Below are positions 14,432-21,690 of a stretch of DNA of 22,612 nucleotides, in pieces (position 1 is the first letter of the stretch; every line of letters starts with the position of its first letter). Source of the stretch: Eubacteriales bacterium (lineage in GTDB: Bacteria > Bacillota > Clostridia > Peptostreptococcales > Anaerovoracaceae); the NCBI GenBank assembly GCA_028692535.1, contig JAQUXD010000014.1, positions 1 to 22,612 of the forward strand, in the 5' to 3' direction. The position numbers and the translations under genes were made by a program. A model generated the notes under the pieces. It ran no database searches. It was not told the origin of the DNA and saw only the letters and a program-made list of their open reading frames with translations.

Positions 14432-14836
14432 CTAGATGATTCCTGCCGCTTCCAAAGCGGAATTGAGCTGTTCCTTCGACTGTGTGTACCCTGCGATCGC
14501 AGCATCCACAACTTCTTCCATTTGAGCCAGGGTTTCGTCATCGTACCCGCCGCCGTCAAGTATGGACTGATGATTTGCATTGGCCGTCTCGATCTGAGCG
14601 ACAGCCGTGTCATAAACAACCTGCATGTCTTCCTGCGAGTAGCCAAACGCTTCGGCATGCTCCACATAGGCGTTTGCCAGTTCCATACCCAGGGCTGTCA
14701 TTTCCTCCATCTTTTCCTGCATATGCTCGTTGTTGCTTGCGATGGCCTCGGCCTGGGGATCGGTGGATCCCGAACCGCATCCGCCCATTGAGAAGAGCAG
14801 CAGCAAGGCTAAAGCAAGTGTAATCATTCTTTTCAT
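14432..14836 (-). CDS. Uncharacterised small helical lipoprotein
   Basis: The 134-residue product has a signal peptide with lipobox MGGC (C20) and an acidic, helical mature part with many Ala, Glu and Gln. Its C-terminal half (about 61-127) matches the module of the next gene's product: FGYSQEDMQ, then LDGGGYDDETLAQMEEVVDA and a helix ending in KEQLNSAL. The ATG has AAGGAG 6 bases upstream. It is the first gene of a - strand group with the second lipoprotein and, beyond a terminator-like hairpin, the C11 peptidase. No known family recognised; likely anchored to the outer face of the membrane. Confidence 0.82.
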   Translation of the reverse strand: MKRMITLALALLLLFSMGGCGSGSTDPQAEAIASNNEHMQEKMEEMTALGMELANAYVEHAEAFGYSQEDMQVVYDTAVAQIETANANHQSILDGGGYDDETLAQMEEVVDAAIAGYTQSKEQLNSALEAAGII

Positions 14837-14900
14837 TGAAATCTCCTTTTAAGTATCTATTGGATTTATAATGCTATTATTTTAATCAAAAATGCGCTCC

Positions 14901-14928
14901 ATAATACACAACTGTCATGACATGTCAT
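14901..14928 (-). promoter_or_regulatory. Promoter for the lipoprotein operon
   Basis: On the reverse strand ATGACA (14923-14928, 5 of 6 matches) and TATTAT (14901-14906, 5 of 6) are separated by 16 bases. Two palindromes overlap its spacer and -35 element. Confidence 0.5.
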
Positions 14929-14940
14929 TATTTCGACATG
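14913..14940. promoter_or_regulatory. Overlapping palindromes, possible operator
   Basis: TGTCATGACA (14913-14922) and TGACATGTCA (14918-14927) are both perfect palindromes and overlap by 5 bases. A third inverted repeat, CATGTC/GACATG, spans 14921-14940 with 8 bases between its arms. They sit in the spacer and -35 of the lipoprotein promoter, as a repressor site would. The regulator is not identified. Confidence 0.45.
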
Positions 14941-14984
14941 AAATGCTGCATTGCGGCATGAAGGCAAATGGGAAAGTAATATAT

Positions 14985-15503
14985 TTAATCGATATTTCTC
15001 AGCGCCCGCAGGATCCAGGTGGCCAATACGCCGTTGATCAGGCCGGCGGCCATGCCTGCCAGGAGTAGCAGGGGAAAGTAGTAGAGGATCTGGGCACTCT
15101 CTATGATCAGGGCGGCCACGGTCAGTTGGGCCAGGTTGTGGAAGACACCGCCGGCCATGGAGACGCCAGCTGTGCTGAAGAGGTTTGTTTTTCGCAGAGC
15201 GGCCATGACAGCAAAGCTCACAAGGCCGCCGGTCAGAGAATACAAGCCTGAAAAGACGCTGCCGAAAAGGGCGGCGGCCAGAAGGATCCGGGTCACGTTG
15301 ACCATCAAAGCAGTGCGAACCCCCAGCTTGTAAAGGGCTACCACGACGACGATATTGGCCAGGCCCGGCTTAATGCCGGGAATCCCAAGAGAAAGAGGAA
15401 AGAGGAATTCCACATAGGAAAAAATCAAAGCCAGCGAAGCCAGGATTGCTGCTGCGGGTATTTTGTCTGACACCGAAGTGTGTTTATCCTGTATATCGTT
15501 CAT
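14985..15503 (-). CDS. Gx transporter / heptaprenyl diphosphate synthase component I-like membrane protein
   Basis: The 172-residue protein is strongly hydrophobic with about five or six membrane segments, and contains the FPLSLGIPGIKPGLANI region typical of the Hpre_diP_synt_I (Gx transporter) family. Members are annotated either as a component of heptaprenyl diphosphate synthase or as small-molecule transporters with S-component-like folds; the sequence does not decide between these. It overlaps or abuts the end of the upstream NusG-II gene: a TTG at 15509 would overlap its TGA, while the ATG at 15503 used here lies 2 bases beyond it. No strong ribosome binding site is visible, which suggests translational coupling. 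Families of this type often occur with NusG-II, ApbE and Rnf genes in Clostridia, as here. Confidence 0.8.
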   Translation of the reverse strand: MNDIQDKHTSVSDKIPAAAILASLALIFSYVEFLFPLSLGIPGIKPGLANIVVVVALYKLGVRTALMVNVTRILLAAALFGSVFSGLYSLTGGLVSFAVMAALRKTNLFSTAGVSMAGGVFHNLAQLTVAALIIESAQILYYFPLLLLAGMAAGLINGVLATWILRALRNID

Positions 15504-15505
15504 CG

Positions 15506-15865
15506 TCAATATGAAATGCTGTCCAGTTCATCGGAACCTCGGATGGTGAGCACGACTTTGTTTGGCAGGCAGACAATGACCTGATTCGTGTGGCGTATGC
15601 TTCCGAATTCCATGCAGTCGCCATTGGGGCAGTCCGCTTCGGTCATGCTCACTTGACCGTCCCGGATTTCCATAGTATTATGACCGTTGGCAGATTCAAT
15701 TTGAACGACCCTGTTGTCGGACAGATCATAGATCCCCTGCAGTTCGCCGTCCACCGTAACGGCCACGCTGTTTCCGGGCACGGAAAAACCCTGCAGCAGG
15801 GCCAGAAGACCGAAGCCCAGGGTCAGTAGAAGAATCGCCAGAAAGATGTCTGCTTTCTTGAACAT
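15506..15865 (-). CDS. NusG domain II-containing protein
   Basis: The 119-residue protein has a single N-terminal membrane anchor (about 7-27) followed by a small beta-rich domain of the NusG_II type, with the motif DCPNGDCMEFGSI and a C-terminal IVCLPNKVVLTI strand. It lacks the NGN and KOW domains of the transcription factor NusG, so it is not that factor; it probably faces the outside of the membrane. The ATG at 15865 lies only 10 bases from the start of the divergent apbE gene. AAAGG is visible but 14 bases upstream, so initiation looks weak. Its promoter lies inside apbE. Proteins of this family commonly accompany Rnf and ApbE genes, but their function is not established. Confidence 0.85.
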   Translation of the reverse strand: MFKKADIFLAILLLTLGFGLLALLQGFSVPGNSVAVTVDGELQGIYDLSDNRVVQIESANGHNTMEIRDGQVSMTEADCPNGDCMEFGSIRHTNQVIVCLPNKVVLTIRGSDELDSISY

Positions 15866-15875
15866 GGGAGATGAA

Positions 15876-16958
15876 ATGACCTTTCAAATATCCAACCTGC
15901 GCGGTTTCAAAAAAAGATTAACGGCGCTGTGCATCGCCGGACTTATTATAACACAGAGCGCTTGCGGGAACAACGCGCCGGACCCGAATGTCAGCAGGGG
16001 CGAAGACTATTTGCTCAACACGTATTGTACATTGACGATTTACGAAGCGGACAGAGAAGATGTGATCCGGGAGGCCTTTCAATTTGCCCGTTCTCTTGAA
16101 AATCTGCTTTCCCGTACCGTTGAGGACAGCGAAGTGAGCGCATTGAATCAAGCCGGCGCCGGCGAAATGGTTCACGTGTCCCGGGAGACTGTCGATGTGA
16201 TCGAACGTGGTCTTTACTACGGAGCGCTTTCCGAGGGTCTGTTTGATATCACTCTGGGCACCCTCACCGAGTTGTGGAATTTTTCTTCGCCGGAGCCCTC
16301 GGTACCCGGGCAGGCCGAGATCGAAAAGGCTCTTTCCTCCGCAGACTATCAGACGATTGAAATATTGATGGATCCGGACGGCGGCGGCGCTGTGCTCAAA
16401 AAAAAGAATGCAGATACACATCTGGATCTGGGCGGTATCGCCAAGGGCTACGTTGCCGATCGGGTGAAGGAACTTTTGGAGATCCGGGGCATCCGTTCCG
16501 CGCTGATCAATTTCGGCGGCAATGTGGTGATCCTGGGAGATAAAGAAGACAGGACGCCATGGCTGATCGGTGTGGAAAAGCCGTTTTCTGCAGAGGAAGA
16601 AGGAGACCTGGTGCGGGAACTGTCCGGAGAGATCGCCGTGACTCACGGATCTGTGGTGACGTCGGGCATTTATGAGCGGAAATTCAGGGAAAACGGACAG
16701 CTCTATTATCACATTCTGGATCCCGAAACCGGCTACCCCAGGGAGACGGATCTGATCTCTGTTACGGTGACCGGACCGATGTCTACGGACTGTGACGCGC
16801 TTTCTACGATCTGTCTGATGCTGGGACTGGAAAAAGGACGGGCGCTCATCGAGGCACTGGAACCTTACGAAGCGGTTTTTATCCCAAAAGACGGCGACGT
16901 TGTCGTCACAGACGGCGCAATGTTTACAGCTTACGAAGAGTCGGAAGGAACACAGTGA
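15876..16958 (+). CDS. apbE: FAD:protein FMN transferase
   Basis: The 360-residue product begins with an export signal ending near ITQSACG, a plausible though weak lipobox, so it should act outside the membrane. The ApbE fold is identified by the conserved LDLGGIAKGYVADRV segment, the INFGGNV motif and the metal-binding STDCDALSTICLMLG region. ApbE uses FAD to attach FMN by a phosphoester bond to a Thr in S/T-G-A-T motifs; such motifs are present in RnfD and RnfG of the rnf operon a few kb away, which makes these the likely substrates. I chose the ATG at 15876 because GGGAG lies 5 bases upstream. The gene starts 10 bases from the divergent NusG-II gene, and its stop is separated by one base from the next start. 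Confidence 0.93.
   Translation: MTFQISNLRGFKKRLTALCIAGLIITQSACGNNAPDPNVSRGEDYLLNTYCTLTIYEADREDVIREAFQFARSLENLLSRTVEDSEVSALNQAGAGEMVHVSRETVDVIERGLYYGALSEGLFDITLGTLTELWNFSSPEPSVPGQAEIEKALSSADYQTIEILMDPDGGGAVLKKKNADTHLDLGGIAKGYVADRVKELLEIRGIRSALINFGGNVVILGDKEDRTPWLIGVEKPFSAEEEGDLVRELSGEIAVTHGSVVTSGIYERKFRENGQLYYHILDPETGYPRETDLISVTVTGPMSTDCDALSTICLMLGLEKGRALIEALEPYEAVFIPKDGDVVVTDGAMFTAYEESEGTQ
15945..15973 (-). promoter_or_regulatory. Promoter for the NusG-II / Gx genes, inside apbE
   Basis: On the reverse strand TTGTTC (15968-15973) and a consensus TATAAT (15945-15950), extended by TGT, are separated by 17 bases. It lies within the first 100 bases of the apbE coding region and gives a leader of about 73 bases before the NusG-II start. 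Confidence 0.65.
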
Positions 16959-16959
16959 T

Positions 16960-18087
16960 ATGAACAGCCAAGCTATGGAGCCGGAAACCAGACCCTACGT
17001 GCCATGGGAGCTGATGAATGATTTTCTGACGGATGCGTTCGCCGGTGTCGGTGTGCCCCGGCAAGATGCGGTCATCTGTGCCGATGTATTGCTGGAAAGC
17101 GATCGACGAGGTATCGAGAGCCATGGCTGCAATCGATTCAAACCCATCTATATCGACCGTATCAAAGCCGGAATCCAAAAGCCGGAAACAAACATCCTGA
17201 CCTTGCGGGAAACCGCAGCTACGGCGGTATTAGACGCTCAGAACGGTATGGGAATGGTGGTCTCTTACCGGGCCATGGAAACCGCCGTCGAAAAAGCACG
17301 CCGCTGCGGCGTGTCTTTTGTGGCAGTGCGCAATTCCACCCATTACGGAATCGCAGGATATTGGTCGTCCATGGCAACAAAGGTTGGGATGATCGGCATC
17401 AACGGAACCAACGCCCGTCCCTCCATCGCGCCCACTTTTGGTGTGGAAAATATGTTGGGCACCAATCCGCTGACCATCGGCTTCCCCACCGATGAGGATT
17501 TCCCGTTTATGCTGGACTGCGCGACCTCGATCATACAACGCGGCAAAATCGAGTACTATGCTCGTACGGGACAACCCACGCCCGAGGGTACGGTGATCGG
17601 CAGGAACGGTGAGCCGAAGACCGACAGTCCGCAGATCCTGAAGGACCTGAAGGCTGGGCAGGCCGCCCTGGCGCCGTTGGGCGGCATCGGAGAGGACCTG
17701 GGCGGATATAAAGGATATGGCTATGCCACGGCGGTGGAGATTTTATCCTCAGCCCTTCAGGCCGGCTCCTTTCTCCACGGACTCAGCGGCCTTGCTGCCG
17801 ACGGAGCGTCTCAGCCCTATCATTTGGGACATTTTTTTATCGTGGTCGATCCCCGGGCTTTCATGGGATTGGAATCCTTTCAAAAGACCGCGGGAGATAT
17901 TCTGCGTGCCCTGCGCGCATCAGAAAAGGCGCCGGGTCAGAAGCGCATCTACACGGCGGGAGAGAAGGAATATCTGACATGGTTGGAGAGAAAGGATCTG
18001 GGTGTGCCCATCGGAGAATCCGTACAGAAGGAGATCCTGGAAGTGCGGGACGAGTTGGGGCTGCCGTATCGGTTTCCTTTTGAGTGA
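16960..18087 (+). CDS. Ldh2/MDH2 family NAD(P)-dependent oxidoreductase
   Basis: The 375-residue protein belongs to the Ldh2 family (malate/L-lactate dehydrogenase, not related to classical Rossmann LDH). The family signatures are RGIESHG with His55, NSTHYGIAGYWS with the likely catalytic His128, and GTNPLTIGFPT for nucleotide binding. Members reduce or oxidise 2-hydroxy acids such as malate, lactate, ureidoglycolate or sulfolactate; the sequence does not reveal which. The ATG at 16960 lies one base after the apbE stop, with AAGGAA 9 bases upstream, so the two genes are co-transcribed. A cytosolic location is expected. It converges on the TSUP permease gene with a 26-base gap. Because that family includes sulfonate exporters, a sulfolactate-type substrate is a possibility, but only from position. 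Confidence 0.88.
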   Translation: MNSQAMEPETRPYVPWELMNDFLTDAFAGVGVPRQDAVICADVLLESDRRGIESHGCNRFKPIYIDRIKAGIQKPETNILTLRETAATAVLDAQNGMGMVVSYRAMETAVEKARRCGVSFVAVRNSTHYGIAGYWSSMATKVGMIGINGTNARPSIAPTFGVENMLGTNPLTIGFPTDEDFPFMLDCATSIIQRGKIEYYARTGQPTPEGTVIGRNGEPKTDSPQILKDLKAGQAALAPLGGIGEDLGGYKGYGYATAVEILSSALQAGSFLHGLSGLAADGASQPYHLGHFFIVVDPRAFMGLESFQKTAGDILRALRASEKAPGQKRIYTAGEKEYLTWLERKDLGVPIGESVQKEILEVRDELGLPYRFPFE

Positions 18088-18113
18088 TATACGGAAGAAA
18101 GTGAAGGTACAGA

Positions 18114-18887
18114 TCAGAAAAAAAGGTCCAGAGCCAATTTCCCCAGGAGCAGGAGCACCGCAACGGTCATCATGATGCGGATGAAGCCGGCTCCTTTTTG
18201 AATGGCCATACGCGAACCTGCCAGATTTCCCGCAATGCTGCAGGCTGCCGTGAGCAGGGCAATTTGATAGATCACCAGACCGGCGACGACAAAGGAGACA
18301 GCGGAGGCGCCGTTGGAAGCGATATTCATGATCTTGGCGTTTCCGGAGGCCGTCCGAAGGTCGAATTTCATGATACCCGAAAAGATGGCGATGGCGAAGG
18401 TTCCGGTGCCGGGACCGATCATGCCGTCATAGAAGCCCAGAACCAGACCCATGGTCAGCGCCAGTATCGTGACTTTTTTAGCGGGGAGCTTGTCGAAGCC
18501 GCTCTGCTCGCCGAAATCCCGTTTCAGCAGCAGGAATACGGCAGCAAAAGGCAGTACGAAGACCAGGATCTTTTGAAAAACCGTAGGATCCAGCATCAGG
18601 ACGATCCGGGAGGCCGTCACGGCGCCCAGCACAGCAGTGGACGCAGAGATCAAAGCGACTCGCAGATGAACGGCGCCGCTCCTGAAAAAGCGCACTGCGG
18701 CAAACAAAGTTCCCCAGGCCGAAGAGAACTTGTTGCAGGCAAAGGCTGTCTGAGGCGGCAATCCTGTGAATAAATAAGCCGGGAGGCTGATGCAGCCGCC
18801 TCCGCCTGCCACGGAGTCCACAAAGCCTGCCAGAAAGGTCATCAGGCAGACGAAAAGGATCATGGGAAGGGGAAGGATATCGAACAT
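18114..18887 (-). CDS. TSUP (TauE/SafE) family permease
   Basis: The 257-residue polytopic membrane protein has about eight hydrophobic segments and the two family repeats: GFVDSVAGGGGCISLP near the N terminus and GFYDGMIGPGTGTF in the second half. TSUP proteins move organosulfur or other small anions such as sulfite, sulfoacetate or taurine breakdown products; the substrate here is not known. The ATG at 18887 has GAGG 4 bases upstream; the longer frame to 18983 would run back through the rnf terminator and the predicted promoter. The gene follows the rnf operon on the same strand but has its own promoter directly behind the rnf terminator. Confidence 0.88.
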   Translation of the reverse strand: MFDILPLPMILFVCLMTFLAGFVDSVAGGGGCISLPAYLFTGLPPQTAFACNKFSSAWGTLFAAVRFFRSGAVHLRVALISASTAVLGAVTASRIVLMLDPTVFQKILVFVLPFAAVFLLLKRDFGEQSGFDKLPAKKVTILALTMGLVLGFYDGMIGPGTGTFAIAIFSGIMKFDLRTASGNAKIMNIASNGASAVSFVVAGLVIYQIALLTAACSIAGNLAGSRMAIQKGAGFIRIMMTVAVLLLLGKLALDLFF

Positions 18888-18921
18888 AAGACCTCGTTTC
18901 CGGTGGTTAATAACTTGCTCC

Positions 18922-18950
18922 ATTGTACTGCGGCTTTTCGAAAAAAACAA
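18922..18950 (-). promoter_or_regulatory. Promoter for the TSUP permease gene
   Basis: On the reverse strand TTGTTT (18945-18950) and TACAAT (18922-18927) are separated by 17 bases. The -35 element overlaps the T tract of the rnf terminator. Confidence 0.6.
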
Positions 18951-18976
18951 CCGGCTTTCCTTTAAGAAAGCCGGTT
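18941..18976 (-). terminator. Terminator of the rnf operon
   Basis: An 11-bp perfect stem (18949-18959 with 18966-18976) around a 6-base loop is followed on the reverse strand by G and seven T. It lies about 20 bases after the rnfB stop. Confidence 0.9.
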
Positions 18977-18995
18977 TTGTCATTGGTGCAAAGGG

Positions 18996-19850
18996 TTATT
19001 GTGCCGTTGCTTCGTCTTTCGCCGGGATCACCAAAGGCTTGGCTGCCTTGGGCTTGGGAATCACGTGAATGATATCCCTGGGGCAAGCTTTGGCGCACAA
19101 GCCGCAATTGACGCACTTGACCGGGTCGATCTTTGCGATGTTGTCCACGACGTGGACCGCGTCGAATTTGCATGCCTTTTCGCAGAGCTTGCAGGCGATA
19201 CAACCCACTTCGCAGATATCCTTGGTCCGCTTTCCGGTATCCTTGGAGCTGCATGACACGTATACCCGGCTCTTGACGGGTATCATGTCGATGATCCGCT
19301 GGGGACATTCTTTGGCGCACATGCCGCAGCCCACGCAGTTTTCCCGATTGACCAGAGCCACACCGCTGCAAATATCGATAGCGTCGTATTTGCAGACTTC
19401 CACACAGTCACCGTACCCGATGCAACCATATTTGCACGAGCCGGGACCGCCGAAAAATTGCTTGACAGACGCACAGGTCTTATAACCCTGATATTCCATA
19501 TCCTTTTTCGTAAGGTCCGTCAAACCAGAACACATGACCGCTGCCACGATGGGCTCGGCTGCCGTGGCGTCCACGCCCAGCAGCGCGCCGACCGCCGCCG
19601 CTACCGATGCGCCGCCGGGGGTGCACAAATTCGGTGCAACGCCGGTGGGATCGGCGGCCAGAGCTGAAGCATAATCGTCGCAGCCCGCATAACCGCAGGC
19701 TCCGCAGTTGGCGCCGGGCAACGCCTCTCTTAGTTTAAGCGCCGTTTCATCCACCGGAACCGCCATAAATTTGGCGGCCAGTGTCAAGATCACGGCTGCG
19801 ATGAATCCTACGCCCACGACCAGAACGACAGGAGCAACAAATGCTGACAT
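18996..19850 (-). CDS. rnfB: Rnf complex subunit RnfB (iron-sulfur electron-transfer protein)
   Basis: The 284-residue protein has an N-terminal membrane anchor (about 5-25), an Fe-S domain with C49, C52, C57 and C76 (CGACGYAGC), and a long ferredoxin region with four further cysteine groups: C139-C153, C172-C182, C217-C227 and C246-C256. RnfB is the likely entry point for electrons from reduced ferredoxin in the Rnf complex, which passes them to NAD+ and pumps Na+ or H+. The size and cluster number fit the long clostridial form, not the shorter form of Proteobacteria. A perfect AAGGAGGT lies 6 bases before the ATG, and the rnfA stop is 12 bases upstream. It is the last gene of the operon. 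Confidence 0.96.
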   Translation of the reverse strand: MSAFVAPVVLVVGVGFIAAVILTLAAKFMAVPVDETALKLREALPGANCGACGYAGCDDYASALAADPTGVAPNLCTPGGASVAAAVGALLGVDATAAEPIVAAVMCSGLTDLTKKDMEYQGYKTCASVKQFFGGPGSCKYGCIGYGDCVEVCKYDAIDICSGVALVNRENCVGCGMCAKECPQRIIDMIPVKSRVYVSCSSKDTGKRTKDICEVGCIACKLCEKACKFDAVHVVDNIAKIDPVKCVNCGLCAKACPRDIIHVIPKPKAAKPLVIPAKDEATAQ

Positions 19851-19862
19851 ACAAGTACCTCC

Positions 19863-20456
19863 TTACATTCCGAATATGCCGTCGATCATGCCCGAGAATC
19901 CCATAAAGGAAAGGCTCAGGATGGAAGCGGCGATCAAAGTGGATGCGATTCCTTTAAAGGATTCCGGATAATCATTGGCCTCGATCCGTCCGCGAACGCC
20001 CGCAAAGAGGAACATGGCCAGCATAAAACCGATACCTGCGCCAAAGGAGTTCAGCAGCGATTGTGCGAATCCGTATCCTTCGTCGATATTCAGAACCGTA
20101 ACGCCTAAAACCGCGCAGTTCGTAGTGATCAGCGGCAGATAGACACCCAATCCTTTGTGGAGCGCCGGAACGTACTTTTTCAGGGCGATCTCCACCAGCT
20201 GCACAAGCGCGGCAATGACCAGGATGAATACGATGGTCTGCATGTATCCGATGCCATTGGGCTCCAGCAGGAGGTTTTGGATCGGCCAGGTGGCCGCGGT
20301 GGCCATGACCATAACAAATACGACGGCCATGGACATACCTATGGCGGAATCCAGTTTCTTGGACACCCCCAGGAACGGGCAGATGCCCAGGAATCTGACG
20401 AGTACAAAGTTGTTGGCAAGGACAGCGCCCATAATGATGATAATGGCTTCTCTCAT
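19863..20456 (-). CDS. rnfA: Rnf complex membrane subunit RnfA
   Basis: The 197-residue protein has six membrane helices and the conserved cysteine motifs GICPFLG (C26) and TTNCAVLG (C114). In Rnf and Nqr complexes, the matching cysteines of RnfA and RnfE together hold an iron-sulfur cluster in the membrane. I chose the ATG at 20456 since GGAGG lies 9 bases upstream; the TTG at 20465 abuts that site. Start and rnfE stop share one base (TAATG), which indicates translational coupling. RnfA and RnfE are homologous and lie in opposite orientations in the membrane. Confidence 0.96.
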   Translation of the reverse strand: MREAIIIIMGAVLANNFVLVRFLGICPFLGVSKKLDSAIGMSMAVVFVMVMATAATWPIQNLLLEPNGIGYMQTIVFILVIAALVQLVEIALKKYVPALHKGLGVYLPLITTNCAVLGVTVLNIDEGYGFAQSLLNSFGAGIGFMLAMFLFAGVRGRIEANDYPESFKGIASTLIAASILSLSFMGFSGMIDGIFGM

Positions 20457-21133
20457 TACTGACAACCTCCTTCCTTTGCCTGCTGACAGGCAGCTGCAGC
20501 GGGACAGGCAGCGCAGCCGTTCTTGGCTTTTTCGCGCGCTTTGCCCTTCGTGATTTTATTGACCAGTGCGATCAGGACGCCGAAGGTGAAAAACCCGCCG
20601 GGGGCCAAAACGAAGATGGACATGGGATCGATCACGTTTGCCGTGACGGCGATTCCGAAGATGGAGCCGCTGCCCAGCAGTTCTCGGATGCAAGCCATGG
20701 CTGTCAAAGCCAGGGTGAACCCGATGCCCATGCCGATGCCGTCCAGCGCCGAATTTACGACACTGTTTTTATTTGCGAACATTTCCGCTCTGCCCAGAAT
20801 GATGCAGTTGACCACGATCAGCGGGATAAAGATGCCCAGCGCCTTGTCCAAATCCGGGAAATAGGCTTTCAGCAGGAGTTGGACGATGGTTACAAACGTT
20901 GCGATCACTACGATGTAGCAGGGGATCCGCACTTTGTCGGGGATGATTCGCTTCAGAGAAGAGATAAAAATATTGGAGAACACCAGCACGATGGTGGCGG
21001 ATAAGCCCATGCCGAGTCCGTTGATCGCCTGCGTCGAAACAGCCAGGGCGGGGCAGGTTCCCAGAATGAGTACCAGCACCGGATTCTCTTTGATCAAGCC
21101 GTTGGTCAAAATGCTCAGCTTGTTGTCTTTCAT
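20456..21133 (-). CDS. rnfE: Rnf complex membrane subunit RnfE
   Basis: The 225-residue protein has six membrane helices and the cysteine motifs LGTCPAL (C27) and VVNCIILG (C110) that pair with those of RnfA. After the last helix, a basic stretch leads to a Cys-rich tail (C207, C210, C216, C224 with spacing CxxC-x5-C-x7-C), which is absent from the standard Proteobacterial proteins. AGGAGGTG lies ahead of the ATG, and the start shares a base with the rnfG stop (TAATG). The core identity is firm; the role of the tail is unknown and may involve a metal or iron-sulfur site at the membrane surface. Confidence 0.96.
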   Translation of the reverse strand: MKDNKLSILTNGLIKENPVLVLILGTCPALAVSTQAINGLGMGLSATIVLVFSNIFISSLKRIIPDKVRIPCYIVVIATFVTIVQLLLKAYFPDLDKALGIFIPLIVVNCIILGRAEMFANKNSVVNSALDGIGMGIGFTLALTAMACIRELLGSGSIFGIAVTANVIDPMSIFVLAPGGFFTFGVLIALVNKITKGKAREKAKNGCAACPAAAACQQAKEGGCQ

Positions 21134-21690
21134 TAGAATCCACCTCCTAACGTGGCGAACTGCTGCAACGCTGCGGATACGGAGCTAAACACAGCTCTCG
21201 ATGTGTACGTGGCCCCGGTGACGGAACTCACATACGTTGCTTCTGCGCTGCTTGCGTCGGATGAGATCATGGCCGCGCCATTATATTGATCCAGATAGGC
21301 GGGCATCGTTGCTTTGGATCCAAGTCCCGGAGTCTCGGCGCTGGCGTCGGTGACCTTGACGCTCACGATGTTTCCTTTGGGATCCAGACCCGTCATTACT
21401 GTGACAGGGCCTCCGAAGCCTTTGAATGCCGATGTGATTACATAACCTACGCCGTTCACGGATTCGTAGACCTCCGTCACGCCGTCCGTCAGCTCCACGT
21501 CTTCCATTTCGATGAAGCCGGAGGCTTCGGGAAGCACTTCGCTTCTGGCGGCATTGGCGTTTTCGATAGTGATCTTCTCGATCAGCGGTGCTGTGATCTG
21601 ATAGGTTGCAGCCAGGAGCAGGGAGGCGATCAGGCAGATACAAACCAGGACTGCCGTTGGTGCAAATAAATCCTTAAATTGATTGTTCAT
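21133..21690 (-). CDS. rnfG: Rnf complex subunit RnfG (covalent FMN protein)
   Basis: The 185-residue protein has one N-terminal membrane helix (about 10-30) and an extracytoplasmic FMN-binding domain. The flavinylation motif SVTGATYTS places covalent FMN on Thr161, and the conserved ETPGLGSK segment precedes it. ApbE, encoded at 15876, is the likely enzyme that attaches the FMN. I chose the ATG at 21690, which shares a base with the rnfD stop (TAATG) and has GGTGG 6 bases upstream; the longer frame overlaps rnfD without support. In the complex RnfG carries electrons between RnfD and the RnfA/E cluster. Confidence 0.95.
   Translation of the reverse strand: MNNQFKDLFAPTAVLVCICLIASLLLAATYQITAPLIEKITIENANAARSEVLPEASGFIEMEDVELTDGVTEVYESVNGVGYVITSAFKGFGGPVTVMTGLDPKGNIVSVKVTDASAETPGLGSKATMPAYLDQYNGAAMISSDASSAEATYVSSVTGATYTSRAVFSSVSAALQQFATLGGGF

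Noticed and set aside
15506..15865. Transcription factor NusG
   Set aside because: The protein has only a membrane anchor and the domain-II-like part, with no NGN or KOW domain.
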